A stretch of 64,000 nucleotides of DNA, taken from Denitrobaculum tricleocarpae. Its GTDB lineage: Bacteria > Pseudomonadota > Alphaproteobacteria > Kiloniellales > Kiloniellaceae. The notes under the pieces are model-generated. The model saw nothing but the letters and a program-made list of their open reading frames with translations. It did no database searches and was not told the origin of the DNA. This document shows, piece by piece, positions 1 to 7,653 of this stretch. The stretch lies in assembly GCF_007004665.1 (NCBI RefSeq), contig NZ_ML660054.1, positions 124,001-188,000 of the forward strand, written 5' to 3'. How positions within the stretch are numbered: the stretch's first letter is position 1; the number at the start of each line of letters is the position of its first letter. The translations under genes and the position numbers were made by a program.

Positions 1-190
1 CGAGATTGCCCGCACGGACCTGGGCAAAAAAGGCGTCTTTTTCCGGGTGATGGCCGGCCCTTTTGCTGACAAACCTGCTGCCGCCCGTGTCTGCTCCGAG
101 TTGAAGAAAAAAGAGCAGTACTGCGCTGTGATGCAGGCGCCTGCGGGGCAATCACAAGCCCAGAGCGCCCGAATCGAGAGCCAGGGTTAG
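1..190 (+). CDS. SPOR-domain protein, C-terminal end (partial)
   Basis: The gene enters from the left edge in the frame that begins at base 2 and stops with TAG at 188-190; only about 62 residues are visible. They contain the second half of a SPOR (sporulation-related repeat) fold, with the segment FFRVMAGPFADK followed by an alanine-rich helix and CSELKKKEQYCAVM. SPOR domains bind denuded septal peptidoglycan, so the protein probably acts in the periplasm, attached to cell wall or division machinery. The last 15 residues are a polar tail. The N-terminal part, which would say whether it is an anchored or lipoprotein form, is outside the window. The family call is firm and the specific role unknown. 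Confidence 0.75.
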   Translation, partial: EIARTDLGKKGVFFRVMAGPFADKPAAARVCSELKKKEQYCAVMQAPAGQSQAQSARIESQG

Positions 191-199
191 CACTCGTCC

Positions 200-1015
200 T
201 TAGTGGTTTTCCAAGAAGGAAATGATCGCATCTTTTGCCCGCTCCGCATTTTTCAGGATCGGCGAATTGACGATGGCGTGACCGTTTCCCGGCAGAACCA
301 GTGACGTGGCATCCGGGCGGCCATTAAAGACCTGGCCGCAGTGCTCCCCGCGTTTCGCGGCATACCAGGGATCTTCACCGCCCAAAATAGCCAAGACCGG
401 CACCGTGACATCGGATTTGATCCCAATGTTGGGCGGCCGGCCCTGACAGTGCCACCCGGTGATGACCAACCCGGCTAGACCATTCCCCGGATAGTTCGCG
501 ACCGCCATGCCGCCCTCGCTGAAGCCCATGACAAAGACCCGTGACTGATCGATCCAAGGCAGGCCGCGCACCTGCTCCAAAGCATAGCGGATCTCCTCCA
601 CCCGATAGCTGTGGGCTTCGGGCGCCAGCGAAGTGCGATGCTCTTCCAGTGAGCAATTGGAGCGGCGGCGCGCGCGGGCAAAGCTGTCTGGAAAAAAGGT
701 GGCGTAGCCGGCTTCCATAAACATCAGACGGGCGGCTTCTTCTTCACGGGCAATGCCGCTGCAGCCGTGCAGAAAAATGATGGCGGCCATATCCGTACCG
801 TCGGGTATCCTTTGAAGTCCTCTCTGAACTAAGGTGTCCCGCCACTTGCCGAGGATCGGACGCCCGCCAAAGATATGGCCGGGGATAGACACATATGCAC
901 GTTGCCATGTCGCGCTGACGTCGGCGTGGGCCTGCGGTGACCCATAGAGCATACCCAAGACTAATCCGGCGACGACTCCCATCATCCGCCTGCATCTCGT
1001 CTCCCACCGACCCAT
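200..1015 (-). CDS. exported alpha/beta hydrolase (dienelactone hydrolase-like)
   Basis: Predicted 271 residues. The ATG at 1015 was chosen because an AGAGGCGG ribosome site lies just upstream and the product then begins with a basic stretch and a hydrophobic signal peptide ending near residue 31 (QAHA). The mature part has the alpha/beta hydrolase layout: oxyanion motif HGCSG at 83-87, nucleophile elbow GFSEGG with Ser166, likely acid Asp215 in GGEDPW, and catalytic His246 in GNGHAI. It is closest to the small secreted dienelactone-hydrolase group; the substrate cannot be read from sequence. It is transcribed divergently from the SH3-SHOCT gene, with about 110 bases between the two starts. 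A role as a secreted lipase or T6SS cargo is possible, but nothing in the sequence supports it directly. Confidence 0.8.
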   Translation of the reverse strand: MGRWETRCRRMMGVVAGLVLGMLYGSPQAHADVSATWQRAYVSIPGHIFGGRPILGKWRDTLVQRGLQRIPDGTDMAAIIFLHGCSGIAREEEAARLMFMEAGYATFFPDSFARARRRSNCSLEEHRTSLAPEAHSYRVEEIRYALEQVRGLPWIDQSRVFVMGFSEGGMAVANYPGNGLAGLVITGWHCQGRPPNIGIKSDVTVPVLAILGGEDPWYAAKRGEHCGQVFNGRPDATSLVLPGNGHAIVNSPILKNAERAKDAIISFLENH

Positions 1016-1127
1016 ACTGCCGCCTCTACCGCTTCGCTTGCCTGAAATTGTATGCGTGATTACAATAACAGCTGATTCGGTGAATGCGGTGTTAAAACGC
1101 AGCGTATTGAATTTGGGGGCAGAATTT

Positions 1128-2504
1128 ATGACTTTTCGACGTGATGCAGCCACAGTCTCAGGGTTTGTCGGCGCTGCCATTGTGATGTCGTCTCCGGCCT
1201 GGTCTCAAATGACCCCGCCCCCAGCGGGCGCCAAGTACACCTTCGAGTGTTCATCGAGCGTGAATGCAAACTACGAAGAAGTCTATTCGATCCTGTCCAG
1301 TGATGGCTCAACGCTCCGCGTAGAGGTCGACGATGGTATCGAACGCAACTGGTATGAAAAGCCCCTCTATCTGCTGAATACGACCATCGCATCGAAGCAG
1401 ATGATTCGAGGCCAGGAATCCTCGATGTTCAACATTCCCAGTGAGTTCAAGCAACTGCAATCGCTGGAAGTCGGCGGCAAATACTCGGGTTACGTCATTG
1501 AACGGCGGCCTAGGGAACGGCTTGAGTGGGACTACACCCTATCGGTCCTCGGCCGCGAGACCGTATATAACCGTGCTTTCGGCGACCTCAAGGTCATCAC
1601 CCTGTCGGAGGCCCGCTGGGTGAACGTCTATTCTTCAAATCTCGATGTGCGTTATGCCCCGGAGCTGAGCTTTCCTCTGAGCTGGGAGTACAAGGATTCG
1701 AACGGCGCAGAGATCACCTGCGAACTTGCCGCGGCGGAAGGTCTTGACGGTATTCCGGTCGTGGCCCGGCCCGAGGCGCCCGGGACAGTGGTCGGTTCAC
1801 AGATCGCGGTTGTCAAGAGCCCGCAGCGAATGCGTTCAATAGTCAATGCAAACGTCCGCGAGGAGCCCTCCCGCGCCGCCGCCCGGATCGGCCGTCTCGG
1901 CAATGGAACCCGAATTTCCGTTTCGGGTTATGTCGACGTCAGTGGTGAGCGCTGGTACGCCCTTCCCCTGGACAATGGCACCACCGGTTATGTCTTCAGC
2001 GGTGTGTTGAAGGAAGCAAATGCGCCTGCGACTTCACCGGCAGCGGCCGCCGCCCTGGCTCCCGCTTCCAAACCTGCTGTGCAACCGGCGGCGAAACCGC
2101 AGCCCGCGCAGGGCGCCACACAGACCGCGGCCGTAAGAGCACCGGCTCCCACACCTGCACCCGCCGCGGCAGACACTCCGGAGCGCCTGAAAAAACTCGA
2201 TGAATTGCGGCGCCTTGATCTGATTTCGGAAGCCGAGTACCAGCAAAAACGAAAAGACCTGCTCGGCTCGGGAAAGTCTGTCGGCATTGCCGACCAGCTC
2301 AGACAAACCAACGCGCAGTTTCGTCAGGGCAAGATCAATCCGGAAGAGTTTGTCAAAACACGCGCCGGCATTCTCGCAAAGATAAATACGCAGGACATGG
2401 ACGCAAAGCAGGGTCTGGTTCTGCTGAACGATTTGATCAACGAACGACTGATCTCGGAAGCTGAGTACAGCCGAAAACGCGCCACTATGCTTGATGCTCT
2501 CTAG
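1128..2504 (+). CDS. exported SH3 and SHOCT domain protein
   Basis: Predicted 458 residues. The start at 1128 has a G-rich ribosome site (TTGGGGGC) and gives a signal peptide ending near residue 27 (SPAWSQ). After an uncharacterised N-terminal domain (about 30-225) comes a bacterial SH3 domain (about 234-296, with NANVREEPS and TTGYVF), a long Ala/Pro linker (297-350), a SHOCT helix pair (about 351-380, RRLDLISEAEYQQKRKDLL) and a second SHOCT-like unit at the C-terminus (about 429-457, NERLISEAEYSRKR). SHOCT motifs are short oligomerisation elements; SH3 domains of this type usually bind wall material or peptides. The SH3 module is related to those of the caspase and FGE-like proteins nearby. 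Function unknown; likely periplasmic scaffold. Confidence 0.8.
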   Translation: MTFRRDAATVSGFVGAAIVMSSPAWSQMTPPPAGAKYTFECSSSVNANYEEVYSILSSDGSTLRVEVDDGIERNWYEKPLYLLNTTIASKQMIRGQESSMFNIPSEFKQLQSLEVGGKYSGYVIERRPRERLEWDYTLSVLGRETVYNRAFGDLKVITLSEARWVNVYSSNLDVRYAPELSFPLSWEYKDSNGAEITCELAAAEGLDGIPVVARPEAPGTVVGSQIAVVKSPQRMRSIVNANVREEPSRAAARIGRLGNGTRISVSGYVDVSGERWYALPLDNGTTGYVFSGVLKEANAPATSPAAAAALAPASKPAVQPAAKPQPAQGATQTAAVRAPAPTPAPAAADTPERLKKLDELRRLDLISEAEYQQKRKDLLGSGKSVGIADQLRQTNAQFRQGKINPEEFVKTRAGILAKINTQDMDAKQGLVLLNDLINERLISEAEYSRKRATMLDAL

Positions 2505-2640
2505 AGCGCGTCATGTTTTAACGGAAACGCTCTGTGTTTTCGCTGAAACATGTGAACCCGCTCTACAACATATAGTTAGAGCAGATTCACCGGTACGACG
2601 GATCGCCAAAGGCGATTCCATCTAAACCGGATCTGCTCTA
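2502..2640. repeat. two tandem intergenic palindromes (TAGAGC...GCTCTA type)
   Basis: Two adjacent inverted repeats fill the gap between convergent genes. The first (2502-2565) begins inside the stop codon of the SH3-SHOCT gene: TAGAGC at 2502-2507 pairs with GCTCTA at 2560-2565, and CATGTTT at 2512-2518 with AAACATG at 2546-2552. The second (2577-2640) has perfect 10-base ends, TAGAGCAGAT and ATCTGCTCTA, with an inner GGATCGCC/GGCGATTCC hairpin. The shared TAGAGC/GCTCTA ends suggest a dispersed palindromic element family. They probably also act as a two-way transcription terminator. Confidence 0.6.
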
Positions 2641-2735
2641 GATCAGAGCAAACATAGATAGAACCGCTGCCGGCGGAACCATCCTGCCTGTAAATCTGAT
2701 TTCACTGTAAGCCTGAGGCCGGCTCTGCAGCCCCC

Positions 2736-5090
2736 TTATTGCGGGCGCGCCGCAAAGACAAAGTCACCACCTTCGTGACCGGCGAACCTCAGGTCGGCAT
2801 AGTCGGGCGTCTGATTTGCGGCAAGCATAACCGGACGCCTGACCTGCAAGGCCAGCTCCGTGCCCTTCATCCGCCCCTTGTTCGACCTCAGTGCCTCCAG
2901 CACCGCTTTGGCGAAGACCGAGTGGTTCCCGCCACCGCCATCGACGACCGGTTCCAGTCCTCCCGAGGTCAGCACGACACGGACACGCTTTTGCGCAAGC
3001 TTCTGTTCCGCTTCAGGGCCGCGCAGCGTCACCTTCAAGCCCCGGGTCAGGGTCCCTGAATAACAGCTGTCCACGATCAGCATGGCATGCTTGGCCTCGA
3101 TCGCCTTCAGGCTGTCTGTGATCGTAACGTTCGAGAGCCAGCTGACCTGACTCTCACCCGAAGCGTCTACCGGCAGCCAGAAGCCGCGGTCGGACTCCGT
3201 ATCGAGATAACCGTGGCCTGCATAGTAAATCAGAAGATTATCTTTGTCGGTCAGGGACTTTCGATAATCGTCGAGCGCCCGGATAATGTCGGCGCGTGTC
3301 GCATCGAGCAACAGATTGACCTTGTAACCGTAGTCCTTGGCCAGAACATCACCAATGACGCGCGCGTCATTGATTGCGGTCTCCAGGCGCGGCAGGTGCT
3401 GGTAGGCGTTGATGCCGATCACCAGCGCGTGGTAACGGCCAAGCCCCGGCACATCCACCGGCTCCGCCGCGGGTGAGGTCTCCTGTGGTTTTTTCAGCGT
3501 GCCGAGTGTTGGAGCCGCAGCATCTGGGTTCTGCGCATCTGGGTTCTGCGCATCTGGGTTCTGCGCATCTGGACTCCGCGCATCTGGACTCCGCGCGTCT
3601 GGTTTCGGAGGCGCCTGAAGCGCAACCTGCGTACTCGACCGTACAAGATCGCCGAAAACATAGCCGATACGCTCGTCTTGTGTACTGACCATGACCCAGT
3701 TTTTGCCGACAACCCGTCCCAAAACCGTGATCTTCTCGCCCCGGCGCAATCCACCGATCCGGCCCGCGCCGGCGGCGGGCGCAGCCCTGATGTTTGCGTT
3801 TGTCGCAGCGGTATAAATCGCAAACTCCGGCACGATGTCGGGCCGTTCAAGCTCCGCGGCCGGGGGATCAGCCGGCTTACTCCCAGCGGCTTCTCTCTGC
3901 GCTTCGCTCAAAGGTTCTGCGGGTTTCGCGACAGCCGCCACCTCGGCGCCGCCCGGGCGGTAGCTCGTATCGACATCATCGCCTGGCGGTGGTGTATAGA
4001 CCGGATCAACGGCAGACGTCCGCTCTGGCGTCTCCTCTAGCGATGCAACGTTCCCACTCGCTCCTGCCCCTGATGAAGCGCGGACTGCAACCACAGACTC
4101 TTCCTGCGAGAGAGAACGCCAGGCATCTATTCTATTATCGACTGACGCAATTTGACCCGAAGACAGCCGTTTTCGGGTCCGGTCCACGCCATTGCGTGCC
4201 GTTGATGCCAGATCGTCACGGCGCGCCTGAGTCGCAAGACGGTACCAATAGAAAGCCTCTTCGAGATTCCGCCCGACCCCCTTTCCATTTTCATAGAGGA
4301 ACGCCAGGTTGATCTGACCGAGCGCCCAGCCCTGCTCCGCTGCCAAGCGATACCATCGAGCAGCTTCCCGCTCGTCACGTGGAACGCCGTCGCCCTTCTC
4401 GTAAAGAACGCCCAGGTCATTCTGCGCGCGGGCAAAGCCTTTCGCAGCCGCCTTGCTAAACCACTCGACGGCTCGGGTCATATCGCGGGGCACCTTGGAA
4501 TCGCCCTGCTGATAGACCAAACCCACTTTATACTCGGAGAGGGCATAGCCCCGGCTGGCCGAAGGCATGAACCATCTCAGGGCTTCGGTCAGGTCGCGCT
4601 TCACGCCCCAGCCCTCAAGATACATCTCCGCAAGATGGGTCTGGGAACTGACGTCGTCCAGATCGGCGCCACGCCGGTACCACTTCAGGGCTTCAGCCAG
4701 ATTTCCCAGATCGAATTGATAGGTGCCGCCAATGTTGGCGAAAGCCGCCAGATAGCCTTTCTCCGCAACATCGAAGAGATAGGGCAAGCCCTCATCTCTG
4801 CGGTTTGCGCGCAAGAGGGCGCGCCCCAACTGGTATTGGAACCTGAGTTCTTGGGGATGCAACTGCACCGCATCTTCGCAGGCCCGGACCGCCGCCCGGC
4901 CGTCCACCAGATCCCAGGCGACGCCATCAACAACGCGTGCGGTATCTGCGGGATGAGCCGCCAATCGGTCGCAAGCCAGGACCGGTGCGGCAGGCTGGGC
5001 GCCAGACTGGGCGGGGGCCTGTGCTCCAAACGACCCTGTACCAGCCGCGATCAGTAACGTGACGACTATGAAGCGGTAAAGCCTAAACAC
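2736..5090 (-). CDS. exported Sel1-repeat, SH3 and caspase (peptidase C14) protein
   Basis: Predicted 784 residues from a GTG start. A signal peptide (about 1-27) is followed by Sel1-like repeats (roughly 100-310, motifs such as AEMYLEGWGV and LYEKGDGVPRDEREAARWY), a low-complexity linker, a bacterial SH3 domain (about 424-488, NANIRAAP to GYVFGDLVRS), a run of PDA(R/Q)(S/N) pentapeptides (about 494-524) and a C-terminal caspase-fold peptidase (about 548-784). The catalytic pair is intact: His626 in YYAGHG and Cys676 in DSCYSG. Bacterial caspase-like peptidases usually cleave after Arg or Lys and often sit in stress or cell-death modules. The combination with export, Sel1 repeats and SH3 suggests a periplasmic sensor-protease. 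The ribosome site is weak, so the exact start is uncertain. Confidence 0.85.
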   Translation of the reverse strand: MFRLYRFIVVTLLIAAGTGSFGAQAPAQSGAQPAAPVLACDRLAAHPADTARVVDGVAWDLVDGRAAVRACEDAVQLHPQELRFQYQLGRALLRANRRDEGLPYLFDVAEKGYLAAFANIGGTYQFDLGNLAEALKWYRRGADLDDVSSQTHLAEMYLEGWGVKRDLTEALRWFMPSASRGYALSEYKVGLVYQQGDSKVPRDMTRAVEWFSKAAAKGFARAQNDLGVLYEKGDGVPRDEREAARWYRLAAEQGWALGQINLAFLYENGKGVGRNLEEAFYWYRLATQARRDDLASTARNGVDRTRKRLSSGQIASVDNRIDAWRSLSQEESVVAVRASSGAGASGNVASLEETPERTSAVDPVYTPPPGDDVDTSYRPGGAEVAAVAKPAEPLSEAQREAAGSKPADPPAAELERPDIVPEFAIYTAATNANIRAAPAAGAGRIGGLRRGEKITVLGRVVGKNWVMVSTQDERIGYVFGDLVRSSTQVALQAPPKPDARSPDARSPDAQNPDAQNPDAQNPDAAAPTLGTLKKPQETSPAAEPVDVPGLGRYHALVIGINAYQHLPRLETAINDARVIGDVLAKDYGYKVNLLLDATRADIIRALDDYRKSLTDKDNLLIYYAGHGYLDTESDRGFWLPVDASGESQVSWLSNVTITDSLKAIEAKHAMLIVDSCYSGTLTRGLKVTLRGPEAEQKLAQKRVRVVLTSGGLEPVVDGGGGNHSVFAKAVLEALRSNKGRMKGTELALQVRRPVMLAANQTPDYADLRFAGHEGGDFVFAARPQ
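3520..3609. repeat. 15-base in-frame tandem repeat inside the caspase gene
   Basis: Six units of 15 bases: three exact copies of GCATCTGGGTTCTGC (3520-3564), two of GCATCTGGACTCCGC (3565-3594) and one diverged unit (3595-3609). Because 15 is a multiple of three, copy-number change alters only the length of the PDA(R/Q)(S/N) linker between the SH3 and caspase domains. Confidence 0.9.
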
Positions 5091-5137
5091 CGGTAACTGT
5101 CCAAAATCCGTGCGGGGCCTGCAGCATCGTTGGGCGG

Positions 5138-5515
5138 TTACCAGCCACCGCCGCCGCCTCCACCGCCTCCGCCACCACCTCCACCACCTCCACCACCTCC
5201 ACCGCCGCCGCCTCCACCGCCGCCCTCTTTGCCATCGCCGCCACCTTCAAGGCCGGATCCGGCGCGGGCGATCGGGTTGTAGGGCTGGTGACGCTTATGG
5301 CCGGACGGCGCAGGGATTTGCATGGCGAGCTGCTGATCGGCAGGGAAGCTCCGGGCGGTCCCGGAAATGCTGTTTTGCGGTGCGGAGGCCGCTTCAAGTA
5401 CCGAATGAGCGGATTGACAGGCTGCGAGCGCAGAGCTGCCGAAGGCCGCAGCCGCCCCTGCAAAGATCAGGCTGGTTACGCAAACCGCCTTCGATTTCTG
5501 GAATTTAGTTCCCAT
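5138..5515 (-). CDS. small exported poly-glycine protein
   Basis: Predicted 125 residues. The ATG at 5515 has a strong GAGGAG ribosome site and starts a signal peptide (about 1-31, ending AALA or nearby). The mature part is short and polar, then ends in a run of about 27 glycines (98-124) closed by a single C-terminal tryptophan. The run is encoded by a GGC/GGT/GGA mix, so it is under some coding constraint and not a pure microsatellite. I do not recognise a family. It lies just upstream of the caspase gene on the same strand, about 50 bases apart, and could be co-transcribed with it. Glycine tails of this kind form flexible or cell-wall-associated segments; the real role is unknown. Confidence 0.6.
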   Translation of the reverse strand: MGTKFQKSKAVCVTSLIFAGAAAAFGSSALAACQSAHSVLEAASAPQNSISGTARSFPADQQLAMQIPAPSGHKRHQPYNPIARAGSGLEGGGDGKEGGGGGGGGGGGGGGGGGGGGGGGGGGGW

Positions 5516-5798
5516 GACCCTACTCCTCGCAGAAGACAATACCGCGTGATGACGGCGGCGCGCATTCATATGCACGCATCCAACTATACCTGCTTTTTCG
5601 TGAAGAGTTACAGAAATTCCTGGCCTGCATTGCTCTGCGGCAGGGTCAAACACCCCAAAGGGCTACTCTCGGGCAGATCACCCCGATCAGATACAATTCA
5701 GCATTGAAAGGGGTCTGCAATCAAACGTCTCTCGTGCAGACTGCTTGAACGGATCAGATTGGTCGACCGGAAAACCGCTCATCGCGCCTCCAGTTCTG

Positions 5799-5823
5799 TC
5801 CGGCTCTAAGCAGGCCAGCCGGA
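5799..5823 (-). terminator. stem-loop directly after the PAAR gene
   Basis: TCCGGCT (5799-5805) and AGCCGGA (5817-5823) form a perfect 7-base stem with an 11-base loop, starting immediately beyond the PAAR stop codon in the direction of transcription. No T-tract follows, so it may be an RNA-stabilising hairpin and not a true intrinsic terminator. Confidence 0.4.
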
Positions 5824-6111
5824 TCAACCGATCAGAACGGTCGGACAGCCAATCACAATCGTACCGCCATGAGACATGGTGTCACCCATGCGCGCAGCGG
5901 GCATCTTACCGATCAGGACCGTCACGGAGCCTTTGGCGATCATATCCGGGGGGCCGACACAGGTTGCCATATCAGTCGCCCTGGCTGCGGGCATTTTACC
6001 GATCATCACGGTTGGTTGACCCTTGATAATCGGCCCGCCCACATGCGGCACCACCCCCGTCACCATGGGACAGACATGCATGTCGGTCATCCGCGCAGCC
6101 GGTTGTCCCAT
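5824..6111 (-). CDS. PAAR-domain T6SS spike-tip protein
   Basis: Predicted 95 residues, the normal size of a stand-alone PAAR protein. It opens with MGQPAARMTDMHVCP and repeats the PAAR pattern (KMPAARATDMATC, KMPAARMGD), with conserved His and Cys residues (HVCP, HVGG, SHGG) that bind the tip zinc. PAAR proteins cap the VgrG trimer and sharpen the T6SS needle. There is no N- or C-terminal toxin extension. A good ribosome site (AGAGGG, six bases from ATG) precedes it. It lies about 18 kb from vgrG, at the edge of the cluster and beside the DUF4399 pair, in the same direction as the T6SS genes. The call is secure. Confidence 0.93.
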   Translation of the reverse strand: MGQPAARMTDMHVCPMVTGVVPHVGGPIIKGQPTVMIGKMPAARATDMATCVGPPDMIAKGSVTVLIGKMPAARMGDTMSHGGTIVIGCPTVLIG

Positions 6112-6165
6112 GCTATCCCTCTCGCCTCTCTCGCGCCGCTTCGCGCAGCGCCAAATTCAGGTTTT

Positions 6166-6606
6166 TTACTTCACTGTGATCGTGATCTTCTTTGAAATGA
6201 CCGGCGGGTCGTGCGGCACGTGGTTGTGGTCGCCCAACATCAGTTGAAGCGTATGTACCCCCGGCTCCAACTCGATCACCGTTTCCGTTTGTCCGGCCCC
6301 GAAGTGCAGATGGTTGTTGTCCGCCGGAATGTCCTCGTCAAAGGGGGGCAGATCACGGTCGATAATCAAATGGTGGTGCCCGGCATTCGGCCATTCCACA
6401 CCCGCCGGCGCGAGCCCCATGTTGCGCAGACCGAACCAGACCCGGAAGCGGCGGTTATTGATGACCTCGCCGTCATTCGGCCAGCCGATATAGAGATATG
6501 CGTTCTCGGGCGCAGGCGTATCACCAGCCAGCGCCGGTTGCGCCAGCACTGCCGGCAAAGCAAGCAGAGGCGCCGCAAGAAGGGTGGCCAGGGCAAACTT
6601 TTTCAT
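6166..6606 (-). CDS. DUF4399 exported histidine-rich protein, copy 1
   Basis: Predicted 146 residues with a clear signal peptide (about 1-27, ending ALAG). The mature domain matches the DUF4399 family: WPNDGE, GVEWPNAGHHHLIID, PADNNHLHFG and LGDHNHVPHDPP. The histidine clusters look suited to metal binding, possibly copper, but this is inference. The ribosome site AAAGGA sits eight bases before ATG. A close paralogue lies immediately upstream on the same strand, so this is a tandem duplication. It sits between the PAAR gene and the FGE-like gene. No function is established for the family. Confidence 0.85.
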   Translation of the reverse strand: MKKFALATLLAAPLLALPAVLAQPALAGDTPAPENAYLYIGWPNDGEVINNRRFRVWFGLRNMGLAPAGVEWPNAGHHHLIIDRDLPPFDEDIPADNNHLHFGAGQTETVIELEPGVHTLQLMLGDHNHVPHDPPVISKKITITVK

Positions 6607-6725
6607 TCTATTCGATCCTTTTACCTAACCGCTCTCTGACGCCGGCTAAGAAAATGAAAGCCTGTGCGGAGCGCGGATTTTCCGACATACAGAGTTGAAT
6701 TCCGTTCTCTCCAGGTCCACTGACC

Positions 6726-7175
6726 TTAAGGAACGATGACGGTAATCTTCTTGGACATCAGCGGCGGGTCATGCGGGACATGATTGTGATCCCCCATCAG
6801 GAGCTGCAGCGTGTGCGTCCCCGGCGGCAGCTCGACCCGGGCTTCCGACTGCCCAGCGCCGAAGTGCAGATGATTGTTGTCCGCCGGGATGTCTTCGTCG
6901 AAAGGCGGTAGCGGCGAATTGATAATCACATGGTGATGGCCTGTATTGGGCCATTCGACCCCGGCGGGCGCAACACCGATGCCCCGGGCGCCCATCCGCA
7001 ACCAGAACTTTCCACCTTCGATAACGGTCCCGTCATTCGGCCAGATAATGTAAACCTTGGCATCCTTTGGCGCCGGTGTATCTCCGGCAAAAGCCCCGGT
7101 GAGGCCTGCCGTCATACCGACGGCAATCGCTCCAACCGCGGCCGCAACCCTGCCAAACGTGAAAAATCTGCGCAT
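6726..7175 (-). CDS. DUF4399 exported histidine-rich protein, copy 2
   Basis: Predicted 149 residues. The ATG at 7175 was preferred to a longer form because AGGGGAG lies just upstream and a signal peptide then follows at once (GRVAAAVGAIAVGMTAGLTG). The mature domain is nearly the same as that of copy 1, keeping GVEWPNTGHHHVII, PADNNHLHFGAGQ and GDHNHVPHDPP, while the segment IIWPNDGTVIEGGKFWLRM differs more. The two genes are 119 bases apart and probably form one transcript with the PAAR gene. Exported and presumably periplasmic; metal binding through the histidines is an inference. Confidence 0.85.
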   Translation of the reverse strand: MRRFFTFGRVAAAVGAIAVGMTAGLTGAFAGDTPAPKDAKVYIIWPNDGTVIEGGKFWLRMGARGIGVAPAGVEWPNTGHHHVIINSPLPPFDEDIPADNNHLHFGAGQSEARVELPPGTHTLQLLMGDHNHVPHDPPLMSKKITVIVP

Positions 7176-7653
7176 CGCACTCCCCTGCTTTATTTTCGTA
7201 TGGTTATTACAGTGCTGAAGAAAACTACCATAGCCGGGCGAAGGGTGTAAGGCGTTTATCGTTCGATTCAAGAACTGTAGTGGCCCGACGCAATAAAGCC
7301 GCCATCATGAATATTAACAACATCGCCAATACTGACGGGAACGCCCCGCATCCGCGCACCGCAGTTGTCTCAAGCGCCAAACCAACTATAGTGACTATCA
7401 AAGCTGGAAAACGGCGTGAACTCTATGGGTGAAGCTAGGCGGTTTTTATCGTTGAGAGCATCCTGGCAAGACCATGATGGCGATCGGTTCGTGATAATTC
7501 GTGGAAAACCGGGATGTGAGCGCAGATCTTACCCAACAGTGAGCGTCATATCCGGGTTTTGAGTATTTCAGGGCGCGAAATCGGACGACCTGAGAAGGGC
7601 GCGGCCGATGGCTCCGCTGCAACGACACATGCGAAGTGGTATCTGACAGTATC
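7176..7653. other. 478-base divergent intergenic region
   Basis: Noncoding space between the DUF4399 copy 2 start and the SH3-FGE start, so it should hold both promoters. An imperfect inverted repeat with 11-base arms (7505-7515, AAAACCGGGAT, and 7550-7560, ATCCGGGTTTT, 10 of 11 pairs) lies about 100 bases before the SH3-FGE gene and may be a regulatory site. I see no convincing -35/-10 pair and no small gene with a ribosome site. Confidence 0.4.

Noticed and set aside
3520-3609. Possible CRISPR-like array
   Set aside because: Units are directly adjacent without spacers and encode an in-frame linker.
5110-5508. His/Arg-rich frame opposite the poly-glycine gene
   Set aside because: It is the complement of the glycine repeat; the minus-strand gene has the signal peptide and the ribosome site.
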